DNA of 64,000 nt from Xanthomonas sacchari (GCF_024266585.1 NZ_CP100647.1:248001-312000), one strand, 5' to 3'. Shown: positions 19,275 to 26,401, counted from the first letter of the stretch. The notes: generated by a model from the sequence alone, not told the origin. A program made the numbers and translations.

Positions 19275-19655
19275 ATGCGCGACGGAATTCTTGAGCTATT
19301 CGTAAAGTTCTCGGAGTATGATGAGAATCCAATCGAGTCTGCTGTTACGCTCATTGTTGGCGGTTTCTTAGTGTCCGGGCATATCATCAGCAAAGAGAAG
19401 TTCATTGAGATCAATCCTGTGACCGCTTGGATAAAAGAGATCGGAGCCAAGCAGGAGGAAGAGAATGAAGAACCTGACGATGCATCTAAGCCAGACGACG
19501 ACGGAAAGCGCCGATACATCCATCTTCGCGATGCGCAATACTTCTCTCCCGGGCAGCCTCCCATCCCAGGTACCGGTTATGTATCGTGTCGTATCAAGCT
19601 ATCTGATGTTGCCGGTTTCCATTTTGGCTATCTGGCTACGTCGCCAGAGGGCTAA
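19275..19655 (+). CDS. GvpU-like protein in a gene cassette
   Basis: A 126-residue acidic protein with AGGAGGAA before its ATG. The order of motifs follows gas-vesicle accessory protein GvpU: ILELFVKFSEYDE, a beta segment AVTLIVGGFLVSGHIIS, an acidic middle (EEENEEPDD), then YIHLRDAQYF and KLSDVAGFHFGYLATS. No other gas-vesicle gene is present, so its role here is not flotation by itself; GvpU-like genes do occur alone in proteobacteria. Lower G+C than the flanks and a stop codon inside attC mark it as a cassette gene. Confidence 0.65.
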   Translation: MRDGILELFVKFSEYDENPIESAVTLIVGGFLVSGHIISKEKFIEINPVTAWIKEIGAKQEEENEEPDDASKPDDDGKRRYIHLRDAQYFSPGQPPIPGTGYVSCRIKLSDVAGFHFGYLATSPEG

Positions 19656-19709
19656 CAGTTTATTCAAGCCGACGCCGCTTCGCGGTGCGGCTTAATTCAG
19701 GCATTAGGC
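19650..19709 (+). other. attC site 1 (aadA-type)
   Basis: A 60-bp site starting GGCTAAC (containing the stop codon of the GvpU-like gene), with central arms AAGCCGACGCCGC/GCGGTGCGGCTT around TTC, and ending GCATTAGGC. It is very close to the attC of aadA cassettes. The right core has ATTAGGC instead of GTTAGGC, which may weaken recombination. Confidence 0.88.
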
Positions 19710-19738
19710 GGCAACCATACATTCAGTGGAGTTTTGAG

Positions 19739-20383
19739 ATGAAAAAGCGTTTTGCTGCCATAGCAGCTATCTTTGGTGTTGCTGCTCTCGTTGTCGCCTA
19801 CCGGGTCACCAATACAACCACGGCCGGATTCCTGTCAGGACTGGCTGGAAACTTACTATCTTTAGCACTCGGAATATTGATAGTAAATCTCTATCTTGAG
19901 AATAAGTCGAAGAGATCGGCGGTACTCGCCTTACTCAGTGTTACGCAGCACCATGTCGCCGCATTTCACAATCACTGGATCAGCACGTGCTGGGCGCACT
20001 TCGGAAAGGACCGCTTTGGGCAAATCGCGAAAGAATACTTGGGATCGGGCGGCAAACCTATTGCGTTGAGCGAGGCCACGAGGAAAGAGATATACCATCT
20101 CTATAATGGCGACCAAACAATGCAGAAGTACCTACTGAATCTTGATGAATCCCTCACCGAGCTTTCAAGACTTGCGGGCTGGAGCTTAAATCCAGATATT
20201 CTGGAAGCATCTCTAAAAACACGACTTTCAATCTCTCAACTCCGCGAAATCAGCTTGAATGATTCTCCCGATGCGTACACACAAGTGACAGAGCATTTGC
20301 TTGATACAGATATCAGTTGTGGCATTGTTCTAAAGTCGCTGATGGACGTGGCAGGTGTGCAATTCAAAGACATTGCCGCCTAA
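19739..20383 (+). CDS. Two-helix membrane protein in a gene cassette
   Basis: A 214-residue protein with GTGGAG before its ATG. Two N-terminal membrane helices (~residues 5-22 and 30-54) are followed by a ~155-residue helical cytoplasmic domain with no recognised motif. The stop codon is part of the attC at 20378. G+C is well below the chromosomal genes. The topology (paired helices plus soluble domain) is shared by some membrane-anchored effectors of defence systems, but nothing specific supports such a role. Confidence 0.6.
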   Translation: MKKRFAAIAAIFGVAALVVAYRVTNTTTAGFLSGLAGNLLSLALGILIVNLYLENKSKRSAVLALLSVTQHHVAAFHNHWISTCWAHFGKDRFGQIAKEYLGSGGKPIALSEATRKEIYHLYNGDQTMQKYLLNLDESLTELSRLAGWSLNPDILEASLKTRLSISQLREISLNDSPDAYTQVTEHLLDTDISCGIVLKSLMDVAGVQFKDIAA

Positions 20384-20437
20384 CAATACATTCAAGCCGA
20401 CGCCGCTTCGCGGCGCCGCTTAATCCAGGTGTTATCC
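20378..20437 (+). other. attC site 2 (aadA-type)
   Basis: A 60-bp site: GCCTAAC at the left with the gene's TAA inside, arms AAGCCGACGCCGC/GCGGCGCCGCTT around TTC, and GTTATCC at the right end. The left part is nearly identical to site 1. The right core departs from GTTRRRY. Confidence 0.88.
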
Positions 20438-20438
20438 C

Positions 20439-20610
20439 TCACACGGCGCAGTTATGGCACAACGCTTCGTCGGGGGTCTTCCACCCCAGTGTCTGATGCG
20501 GCTTGCCGTTGAGTAGGCGGGCGATGTCGTTGAGCATGGTCTGGCTGACCAATGACAGGTCCGCGCCCTTGGGCAGGAACTTGCGCAGCAGGCGGTTGGC
20601 GGTTTCATTG
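20439..20610 (-). pseudogene. C-terminal remnant of an IS30-family transposase
   Basis: In-frame minus-strand sequence without a start codon, beginning NETANRLLRKFLPKGADLSL and continuing with MLNDIARLLNGKPHQTLGW to a stop at 20439. The motif order (ETANRLLR-x-FLPKG, then LN-x-KP-x-x-TLGWKTP) is the end of the DDE domain of IS30-type transposases. The catalytic core and the inverted repeats are missing. It begins directly at the right end of attC site 2. Confidence 0.75.
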
Positions 20611-20619
20611 CTGGATAAC

Positions 20620-21437
20620 GGAGTTAGGTTGACTTATTCATTGATCGTGGTGGGTTTGCGTGGCCGATGGGCTGGCCTTACACCAGCGAAGCGGCCAGTC
20701 TTGGCCTCGACCATGCCGTGAAACGCATCGTGGCCGAGAGCCCGCTGTTGCTGAAGGTGAATGCGGATGTCGGCAAGCAGTTCGTCGCTTAGGACTTCAT
20801 CAAGCAAGGCGCGATAAGCGCTGGATCGCTCGGCTGAATCATTCCCCAGAGCGGGCCAGGAAGGGTGGGGCGTTAGTGTCGAGTGTTCCCGCTGACCGAG
20901 ATTAGCCGCGCAACTGGACCAGCGATACGTGGTCGGATCGTCTATGAGACGAGCGCGTACCGGGTTGAGTTCGATGTAGCGATAGCAGCGCAACACGTAG
21001 TCGGCACTGTCCACAGGGCATGACGTGTAGCGCCCTTCCCAGAGCGTGCCGGTACGGCCGTGACGTCCATTGAAGATGGCCACATAGTGACGACCGAGTC
21101 GCTGCATTAGCTGTCCGATCCTTCCAGCCTCCGGCGGCGTGGCGAGCAGGTGCACATGGTTGTCCATCAGGACGTAGGCATGTAGCTGGCAGCCGGTGGC
21201 ATGCAGGGCACCACGCAGGAGGTGCAGATAGCGCCTGCGGTCGCCGTCATCCAGAAAACAGGGAAGGCGATTATTGCCGCGCTGTACGATATGCTGTGGT
21301 ATGCCAGGAAGATCAAGGCGAGGAAGGCGAGCCATGCCGACGAGCGTGGTCACCGATCGCGATCACCGACATCGAGCAAGCTCCGTGACTATTGTCAGGC
21401 ATCGAAGTGTCGGCCTGTAGGAAGTGAACCTGACCCC
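20620..21437 (-). mobile_element. RAYT unit with flanking inverted repeats
   Basis: A REP-associated tyrosine transposase gene bounded by GGAGTTAGGTTGACTT (20620-20635) and AAGTGAACCTGACCCC (21422-21437). These form a 16-bp inverted repeat with about three mismatches. The unit lies between attC site 2/IS30 remnant and the next attC-like site, so it interrupts the cassette array. Confidence 0.65.
20634..21335 (-). CDS. REP-associated tyrosine transposase (IS200-like Y1)
   Basis: A 233-residue Y1_Tnp protein starting MARLPRLDLPGIPQHIVQRG. The HUH metal motif is NHVHLL (~residues 60-65), preceded by YVLMD. The GTLWEGRYTSCPV segment and the YVLRCYRYIELNPVRARL helix with the candidate catalytic tyrosine follow. 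Such enzymes nick and join single-stranded DNA at REP hairpins and usually do not form true insertion sequences. The protein appears intact. Homologous activity on the dispersed hairpins of this window is not shown, since its own flanks differ in sequence. Confidence 0.88.
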   Translation of the reverse strand: MARLPRLDLPGIPQHIVQRGNNRLPCFLDDGDRRRYLHLLRGALHATGCQLHAYVLMDNHVHLLATPPEAGRIGQLMQRLGRHYVAIFNGRHGRTGTLWEGRYTSCPVDSADYVLRCYRYIELNPVRARLIDDPTTYRWSSCAANLGQREHSTLTPHPSWPALGNDSAERSSAYRALLDEVLSDELLADIRIHLQQQRALGHDAFHGMVEAKTGRFAGVRPAHRPRKPTTINE

Positions 21438-21480
21438 ATTCTAGGTTGCTGGCAGAAGCAAGGACCCACCGATGTTTTGG

Positions 21481-21554
21481 CCTAATTGACGGCGCTCATT
21501 GATTCAGTGAGGATTGCACTATTCCGCTTTTAGGCGGTGCAATAGTAGTTAGAA
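21481..21554 (+). other. attC-like site (second sequence family)
   Basis: Starts CCTAATTGACGGCGCTC and contains the hairpin ATTGCAC...CCGC/GCGG...GTGCAAT. It ends AATAGTAGTTAGAA with a GTTAGAA core, and closely parallels the site at 24824. It immediately precedes the 384-residue cassette gene. Confidence 0.6.
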
Positions 21555-21577
21555 CTGCGTCATCCAATCGAGGCCTC

Positions 21578-22732
21578 ATGAACGTAGCGTTCCTCTTCAA
21601 TTCAGATCATCCTGACTTGGGAAGCTGCTACGGCGGCCGGGTAATGGACTTGATTTTAGGTTCGAATATCCTACAGGGTGAGTCCCGCCCGATGCGAGTT
21701 TCCGTGGGGGACATCCTCACTTTCAGTCAAAGTAAAGACCGGACTTATGATGCTCTCGAGAAACTATGTCGCAATGTGTATGTACCCATATCATTCGATC
21801 GGCTGAAAAAGCCTCAATTGGAGGTGACATACAATACTGCGACTGTCTACTGCTGGTTGTTTCAGAACATGACGCAGGCAGTAGCGGAAAAGCTCAACCA
21901 TAAGTTGCAAACTAATGAATTTTATTTAGGCTGCATGGATGTGATTTTTTCTAGGCCGCTTCATCTGCAGCTATTCCGAAACAGCTTGATCGAGACGTAC
22001 AGGCTGACGGGCAGAAGGTGCGCCATCTTCTATGATATGGATCATAACGAAGAACCCGATACTTGCTTGAAGAAGTCATTTGAACGAGAGGGATTTGAAG
22101 TTGAGTACGAGGACCAAGGTGCTCGTCGGACAATTTTCGACAATTATGACTCTCTAGAGCATTTCAAGCGGGTAGAGTCATTTAAGTTCTTCTGCTCCAA
22201 GCTACCTGCCCTAAGCGATGATGATGCGTCGGCAATTGCGCATAGCTTGGAGGAGCTTCATCCAAAACTGTTTGACGCATTAGCAGCAGCGGCGCGAACA
22301 CTAGAACGAGCTGAGACTGAAGAAGACTATGCTCAAGCAGCTCTTTCGGGTAGACGGATGCTCGAACGAACAGCAGACGCTCTGTTTCCTCCTCAAGAGG
22401 CTGACTGGAACGGGCGCAAAGTCGGTCCCGCTCAATACAAAAATCGCCTTTGGGCGTACATTGAAAAAGCTATTTCTAGCGTCGACACACCAGCTGATCG
22501 CCTGAAGATACTTGGAAAGGAGGCAGACCGCCTTATCGAGCTTTTCAACTCAGGACTTCATTCCAGCCCAACTCGGGAGAAGGTTGAGCTAGCATTCCGC
22601 GATCTCGTTATCTGGCTTTCTTCTGTTATCGATATAAACCCGGCAATGGCTCGAGACCCATATCAGCCTTACGGGTTAGAAATTGACTCGTTTATGAGGT
22701 CAATCCTCGCCGAGACTGACGGCAAGATCTAA
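21578..22732 (+). CDS. 384-residue cassette protein of unknown function
   Basis: No family is recognised for the N-terminal ~210 residues, which look alpha/beta (MNVAFLFNSDHPDLG, GRRCAIFYDMDHNEEPD). From ~residue 215 the protein is helical: AALSGRRMLERTADALFPP, then LGKEADRLIELFNSGLHSS and FRDLVIWLSSVID, a layout reminiscent of DUF4145/HEPN-like domains, with Asn-x3-His in NSGLH. This likeness is by eye only. The gene is AT-rich, starts 24 bases after one attC-like site and ends inside attC site 3. A defence function is possible but unsupported. Confidence 0.65.
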   Translation: MNVAFLFNSDHPDLGSCYGGRVMDLILGSNILQGESRPMRVSVGDILTFSQSKDRTYDALEKLCRNVYVPISFDRLKKPQLEVTYNTATVYCWLFQNMTQAVAEKLNHKLQTNEFYLGCMDVIFSRPLHLQLFRNSLIETYRLTGRRCAIFYDMDHNEEPDTCLKKSFEREGFEVEYEDQGARRTIFDNYDSLEHFKRVESFKFFCSKLPALSDDDASAIAHSLEELHPKLFDALAAAARTLERAETEEDYAQAALSGRRMLERTADALFPPQEADWNGRKVGPAQYKNRLWAYIEKAISSVDTPADRLKILGKEADRLIELFNSGLHSSPTREKVELAFRDLVIWLSSVIDINPAMARDPYQPYGLEIDSFMRSILAETDGKI

Positions 22733-22785
22733 CGATTCAATCAAGCCGCGCCACTTCGTGGTACGGCCTAGTTCAGGCGTTACCC
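22727..22785 (+). other. attC site 3 (aadA-type)
   Basis: A 59-bp site starting ATCTAAC with the TAA stop of the preceding gene inside. Arms AAGCCGCGCCAC/GTGGTACGGCCT surround TTC, and the right end reads GCGTTACCC. It is the most diverged of the three aadA-type sites but clearly homologous. Confidence 0.82.
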
Positions 22786-22817
22786 TCCAGGAAATCTGAG
22801 CCAATTCCGCCCTTCGC

Positions 22818-22846
22818 AAGAACAGTTTGAGTTAGCTACTGTTCTT
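22818..22846. other. Perfect 9-bp hairpin in spacer
   Basis: AAGAACAGT at 22818-22826 and ACTGTTCTT at 22838-22846 with an 11-base loop. It lies between attC site 3 and the lipoprotein gene, in a 230-base spacer that otherwise shows nothing. It could be a terminator, but no T-run follows. Confidence 0.4.
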
Positions 22847-23012
22847 GGCTTAGACCTCAGTGTCGATACATCTGATGTGGCTGCGACTCGCTTGCCCAGT
22901 TGAGCGGGTGGTGCATCAAGCGAAGTCCTAGCCAGAAAGCACGCTGTTGTGCGCAATGAACCGACAGGTCTACTCTAATCCAGCTGTTTGGTTGATCACA
23001 TTAGGGGGTGTG

Positions 23013-23330
23013 ATGAAGTGTGGAATGCTTTCTTTGGTCCTGCTGGCGGGTCTTGTGGCATGTCAATCCGCACCCTCGCCGCGGCCGGCCGTCGCACATG
23101 GGGACGGCGCGTCGCCGGACCATCCCGTCGATCTGTCCGCGGCGCATAGCGAAGGCGCCGGCATCGCGGCGCAACGCACATGGCTCGATCAGCACTACCC
23201 CGGCGCGCGCATCAAATCGCAGTCCCTGTTGTTCGAGCCATCGGCCATGGACCTCATCACGATCGTGTTGCCCTCCGGCGAGGAGCGCGAGGTCTACTTC
23301 GACATTTCGTCCTACTTTGGGAAGTGGTGA
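23013..23330 (+). CDS. Putative lipoprotein
   Basis: A 105-residue protein with a lipoprotein signal (MKCGMLSLVLLAGLVAC, lipid-modified Cys17 in LVAC) and a short mature domain: TWLDQHYPGARIKSQSLLFE, then ITIVLPSGEEREVYFDIS. G+C returns to near-chromosomal values. The preferred ATG at 23013 follows AGGGGG. The family is not recognised; it is probably a periplasmic lipid-anchored protein. Confidence 0.6.
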   Translation: MKCGMLSLVLLAGLVACQSAPSPRPAVAHGDGASPDHPVDLSAAHSEGAGIAAQRTWLDQHYPGARIKSQSLLFEPSAMDLITIVLPSGEEREVYFDISSYFGKW

Positions 23331-23339
23331 GCGGCGCTA

Positions 23340-23689
23340 ATGGATGTCATGCAGGCATCTGTGATCGGACTCCTTGCGCTGGTTGCGTGCGCCGGCCCTG
23401 CCTTCGTCGTGGCGATTGTCTTCCCTCCCGCCTGGCGTTGTGGCTGTCCCTGTTCACATCGACCACGACCTTTCTCTGTCTGCTTTGCGTCGACTGGTTC
23501 CTGTGGGATGGGTTGGGACCGGACGCGGTCACATCGCATGGGATGGAGGCGGCCTCGCGTGTCGCCGTCAGTGCCTGGTTTCCGGCGTTGTGTTGGGTGC
23601 TCCTCAACGGTTCGGCCTATCTTGTCTATCGATGGAGACGTAGGAAACGTGCCGTAGCCGCCCCGTCATTTGAAATGCGATCCGAATGA
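23340..23689 (+). pseudogene. Frameshifted membrane protein gene
   Basis: The reading frame from 23340 encodes MDVMQASVIGLLALVACAGP and a first membrane helix up to about 23425. The protein then continues sensibly only in the -1 frame (SRLALWLSLFTSTTTFLCLL, SAWFPALCWVLLNG, ending in a basic tail at 23689). A single-base deletion near the CCCTCCCGCC stretch explains this. It lies 9 bases after the lipoprotein gene, so both were probably one operon. A sequencing error cannot be excluded. Confidence 0.6.
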
Positions 23690-23863
23690 AGCAGGGCCGA
23701 TACGTTTTCGAACTAGATAGAGGAAGTAGTGGCGCACCGGAACGAAAGGACTACGCCAGTCCCCCAAGCCCGGCGAAGATGACGGCTGCTCGCGAACGGA
23801 GCTCCTGTGCGATGATGCAACATCACTTCTACCGTATCGCAGAGCGACCTAGGCACCTACGGC

Positions 23864-24259
23864 ATGCTGCGACGTATCCAAACTCTTGGAGCCGCGATCA
23901 TCGTGGCGTGTGTCGTCGGATTCACGCTCCTCGGCTACTCGCCGATGCCGTGCGCCTGCGAGACACCATGGCAGTTGGTGTATGCCGCTTCCGGCTTGCC
24001 GGTCGATCGCCCCTATCGGACCTATGACGCGGCGCAGTTGCAGCATGGCCTTGACCGCCATCTTGCGGGATCGACCGTCGTCGGTTCGAGCGACTACTTC
24101 TTCGACGCCTGCCAGGAAACGGCGCCCCGGCGGTGGCGATGCGTCATCGCCACCGAAGAATCGCTGCTGCGAAAGTCGGGCTACGTGATAGAGATGGACA
24201 CGGACGCGGACGGACGGCTCGAACGCACCCATGTAACGACCTACTCGGCGTGGCGCTAG
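23864..24259 (+). CDS. Hypothetical membrane-anchored or exported protein
   Basis: A 131-residue protein with an N-terminal hydrophobic stretch (residues ~8-27, AAIIVACVVGFTLLGYSPMP) and a soluble domain with several cysteines (CACETPWQ, FFDACQ, WRCVIA), which may form disulfides outside the cytoplasm. It ends in DADGRLERTHVTTYSAWR. No family is recognised. It stands alone in a patchy region of decayed genes. Confidence 0.5.
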   Translation: MLRRIQTLGAAIIVACVVGFTLLGYSPMPCACETPWQLVYAASGLPVDRPYRTYDAAQLQHGLDRHLAGSTVVGSSDYFFDACQETAPRRWRCVIATEESLLRKSGYVIEMDTDADGRLERTHVTTYSAWR

Positions 24260-24531
24260 CCGCCAGTCCCCCAATGTACGCAGCCGGCAGCGCGCTGGAA
24301 GGGCACTCAACCATGGGGTACGGTTAATCCATACCTACCTCGCATCGCACTACAATGTAGCGCAGCGTTTGGATGGACAGGAGCGACATGAGCAAGCTAA
24401 TTGGGGGCAGAGTGCACTTTCTCGTCTGCGAGACCTTTAAAAGATCATTCTGACCAGGTTTTCCCTGACCTTGGTTTTCCGACCGACCCTGGTTTTTCGC
24501 TTCGCCGAATTCAATTAGGACGCCGCCGACC

Positions 24532-24828
24532 ATGTTGTGTATTAAGGCAACCCTTATCGCGGGATCCGCTCACGAGAAATTCCATGCAGGGGAGCATGTA
24601 GGAGCCGTCCTGTTCGCGGCGACGATGTCCCTCGAGCAAGCAGAAGATATGCTTGTGCCTATGTTGGCGGCTCGAGGTTGGGCCACGATGACCATCGAGC
24701 GCTATAAGGAAGTTCACGAGATCGAGGCGGTGAACGACCCGCTGCTGCGCGAAGCATTCCTCGATGCCGAAGCATCAGGAAGCGGCTATGTCATATTCCC
24801 CGAGAAGCCGGGCAGCACATTAGGCTGA
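24532..24828 (+). CDS. Hypothetical cassette protein (98 aa)
   Basis: A small soluble protein (MLCIKATLIAGSAHEKFHAG, then AAARGWATMTIERYKEVHEI). Its TGA stop lies in the attC-like site at 24824, the arrangement expected of an integron cassette gene. No recognised domain. No convincing ribosome site is seen before the ATG, so a different start is possible. Confidence 0.5.
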   Translation: MLCIKATLIAGSAHEKFHAGEHVGAVLFAATMSLEQAEDMLVPMLAARGWATMTIERYKEVHEIEAVNDPLLREAFLDAEASGSGYVIFPEKPGSTLG

Positions 24829-24895
24829 TTGACGGCGCTCGATAGCTCGGCGAGGATCTTCGACCGCCGTATTATCGGTCCAATAGCAGTTGACG
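24824..24895 (+). other. attC-like site (second sequence family)
   Basis: Begins GCTGATTGACGGCGCTC, with a stop codon inside, contains the hairpin GACCG...CGGTC, and ends CCAATAGCAGTTGACG. Position by position it follows the site at 21481 (shared ATTGACGGCGCTC, GAGGAT, CAATAG-AGTT). The core GTTGACG is degenerate. Confidence 0.55.
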
Positions 24896-24898
24896 CCC

Positions 24899-25132
24899 AT
24901 GCCACGACATCTTGCTCTTTTACTGCCTTTGCTCTTTGCGGCATCGAATGTTGCGAACGCCAGGTGTCTACCAGGTCAGCCGGCGACGGCTCGGCTCACT
25001 GGCGTCCTTGAGCGCGTCACGTTCCCAGGAATTTCTGGTAAGCAAAGCTTTTTCCAATTGTGGCATCCGGAGGAAGACGATCCAAAATGGCCATTAATCA
25101 CAACGTTGATGCTGCCAGATGTAGTTGCATGA
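24899..25132 (+). pseudogene. Truncated DUF4431-like secreted protein
   Basis: A 77-residue product with signal peptide MPRHLALLLPLLFAASNVAN and the N-terminal DUF4431 pattern (CLPGQ, then LTGVLERVTFPGISG, then LITTLMLP). Typical DUF4431 proteins are ~130-150 residues and continue with a PxCV motif and a second half; both are missing here. The same reading frame continues past the stop into the HEPN-like gene at 25208, suggesting that two genes were joined and truncated. Confidence 0.5.
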
Positions 25133-25207
25133 ATACATGCCACTTCCTTCTTTAATCAGGCACTAGCAGTTATTCGCATTGAACGCTCCCTTGCGGCGTT
25201 CACTCAC

Positions 25208-25600
25208 ATGGTTCATCTCGGTCCTTACAAAGAAGGTGAAATCCAATTTCGTGCTATGCAGTCTCTGGAGGCATTTTATTGCGATGGCATAGGTGATCTA
25301 CGTAAGCAGCTGGCTGAAAAATCCGCTCTTTGGGTTGGCTGTTGGGAAGAACCAAAGAATATTGTGGGTCACCTGTATGACATGCGATCAAAATTTGTCC
25401 ATGGAGGTGCCAAGCTCCCGCACTGGAAGGATATTCTTGATCCTTGGGAGGAAGATGAGAAGCATATGTGCTCTTTTGAGCGCGCGGTAATACTAGCAAC
25501 GAGATCGGTTGTAGCAACACTTCAGCCTTACATTACCGACAAGGTTTACAATATTGAGCGTTATATGCGCTCAGGACATCTTAAATGTATCTGCCTCTAA
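25208..25600 (+). CDS. Apea-like HEPN domain protein, N-terminally truncated
   Basis: A 130-residue, AT-richer gene. It carries MQSLEAFYCDGIGDLRKQLA and the diagnostic LYDMRSKFVHGGAK, where Arg-x4-His is the HEPN ribonuclease motif; this matches the Apea-like HEPN family of conflict and defence proteins. Full proteins of this kind normally have a longer N-terminus. The frame is open upstream as far as 25133 (FNQALAVIRIERSLAAF), so a start before 25208 was probably lost. Likely a remnant, possibly still expressed. Confidence 0.6.
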   Translation: MVHLGPYKEGEIQFRAMQSLEAFYCDGIGDLRKQLAEKSALWVGCWEEPKNIVGHLYDMRSKFVHGGAKLPHWKDILDPWEEDEKHMCSFERAVILATRSVVATLQPYITDKVYNIERYMRSGHLKCICL

Positions 25601-25607
25601 CGGTCCC

Positions 25608-25872
25608 ATGACCACATTCCAATACCAACCCCGCTGGAAAGAAGAACTCGTCTGCATTGGGCCGGGTGGGCGAGTTCGTGCTGGACTTCCCGATGGGCGT
25701 GCCGACGGTCTACGTGCCCACCGCGCATGCCTGGGCGTAGAGTACACCTGCATGGGCGCGCGATTTGTGGCCGGTGTTCAAGGCCGAGCTGGAAGCCTGG
25801 TGCCAAGCGGCTGACGTGCAGTTCTTTCTGGATGGATCGGCCAGGTGTTACGGAGCCAGCACCAAGGCCTAG
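25608..25872 (+). pseudogene. Decayed conserved gene upstream of the Tdi1-like gene
   Basis: Starts MTTFQYQPRWKEEL in one frame. After a shift near 25660 it continues in another frame as GEFVLDFPMGVPTVYVP and, past an internal TAG, WARDLWPVFKAELEAWCQ to a stop at 25872. One frameshift and one stop disrupt an otherwise coherent protein of ~88 residues. Its neighbour looks like an immunity protein, so this may be a second small immunity-type gene; this is inference. Confidence 0.6.
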
Positions 25873-25942
25873 GTGAACACGGTGACAGCAGGCGGACGCG
25901 CGTGGCTTGGTATCCTGGCGCGCCATTGCAGCAAGGTCTCCA

Positions 25943-26401
25943 ATGAGCCAGAGTGCAGAGCGCGCTGACGCGACTAACGTCCCGCTGTATCACCTGATCA
26001 CGCCGAAATCGCACGAGGTGCTCGGCCCGTGGGCGGACGCGTTCCCGGCGTATACCGTCGTGGTCGGCTACTCGAGTCTCGGCCACTTCTTTCTGCATGA
26101 TCCAACCAGCCAGGATTACGCGGTGCTGCATCCGTTCAAGGCCGCGGGCAAGTTATATGGCGCGCACGCCTCCACTGCGGTGTTCGAGGCGGCCATCCTG
26201 CGCGATGCGGGCTTCGAGGAGTACGTGTTGCGCGGCGACCACGTCCGCGCGATCGCTGCGCGTCTTGGCCCGTTGAAGCCCGGGCAGATCTATATCCCGC
26301 AACCCTATCCGACGCTAGGCGGAACGGAAGCACCCGAGACCTATGACAAGGGCGATGTGTGGGTCTTTGCGGAGCTTGTCGCGCAAAGCGTGGGTCTGTG
26401 A
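25943..26401 (+). CDS. Tdi1/DUF1851-like immunity-type protein
   Basis: A 152-residue soluble protein. Residues ~35-60 (VVVGYSSLGHFFLHDP) and the C-terminal LGPLKPGQIYIPQPYPTLGG with LVAQSVG resemble the C-terminal domain of T6SS immunity protein Tdi1 (DUF1851). Such proteins neutralise toxins of polymorphic or type VI systems. No toxin, VgrG or Rhs gene is nearby, so it would be an orphan. The ATG at 25943 follows AGCAAGG. Confidence 0.6.
   Translation: MSQSAERADATNVPLYHLITPKSHEVLGPWADAFPAYTVVVGYSSLGHFFLHDPTSQDYAVLHPFKAAGKLYGAHASTAVFEAAILRDAGFEEYVLRGDHVRAIAARLGPLKPGQIYIPQPYPTLGGTEAPETYDKGDVWVFAELVAQSVGL

Noticed and set aside
20623-20629. GTTAGGT as an integron core site
   Set aside because: It matches GTTRRRY but is part of the RAYT flanking inverted repeat, with no attC hairpin around it.
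21201-21485. Plus-strand frame overlapping the RAYT and ending at the attC-like site
   Set aside because: Most of it is antisense to the transposase, and it lacks family features.
24388-24453. A 21-codon frame after AGGAGCGAC (MSKLIGGRVHFLVCETFKRS...)
   Set aside because: It has a good ribosome site but is too short to call. It is probably the 5' stub of a lost gene.
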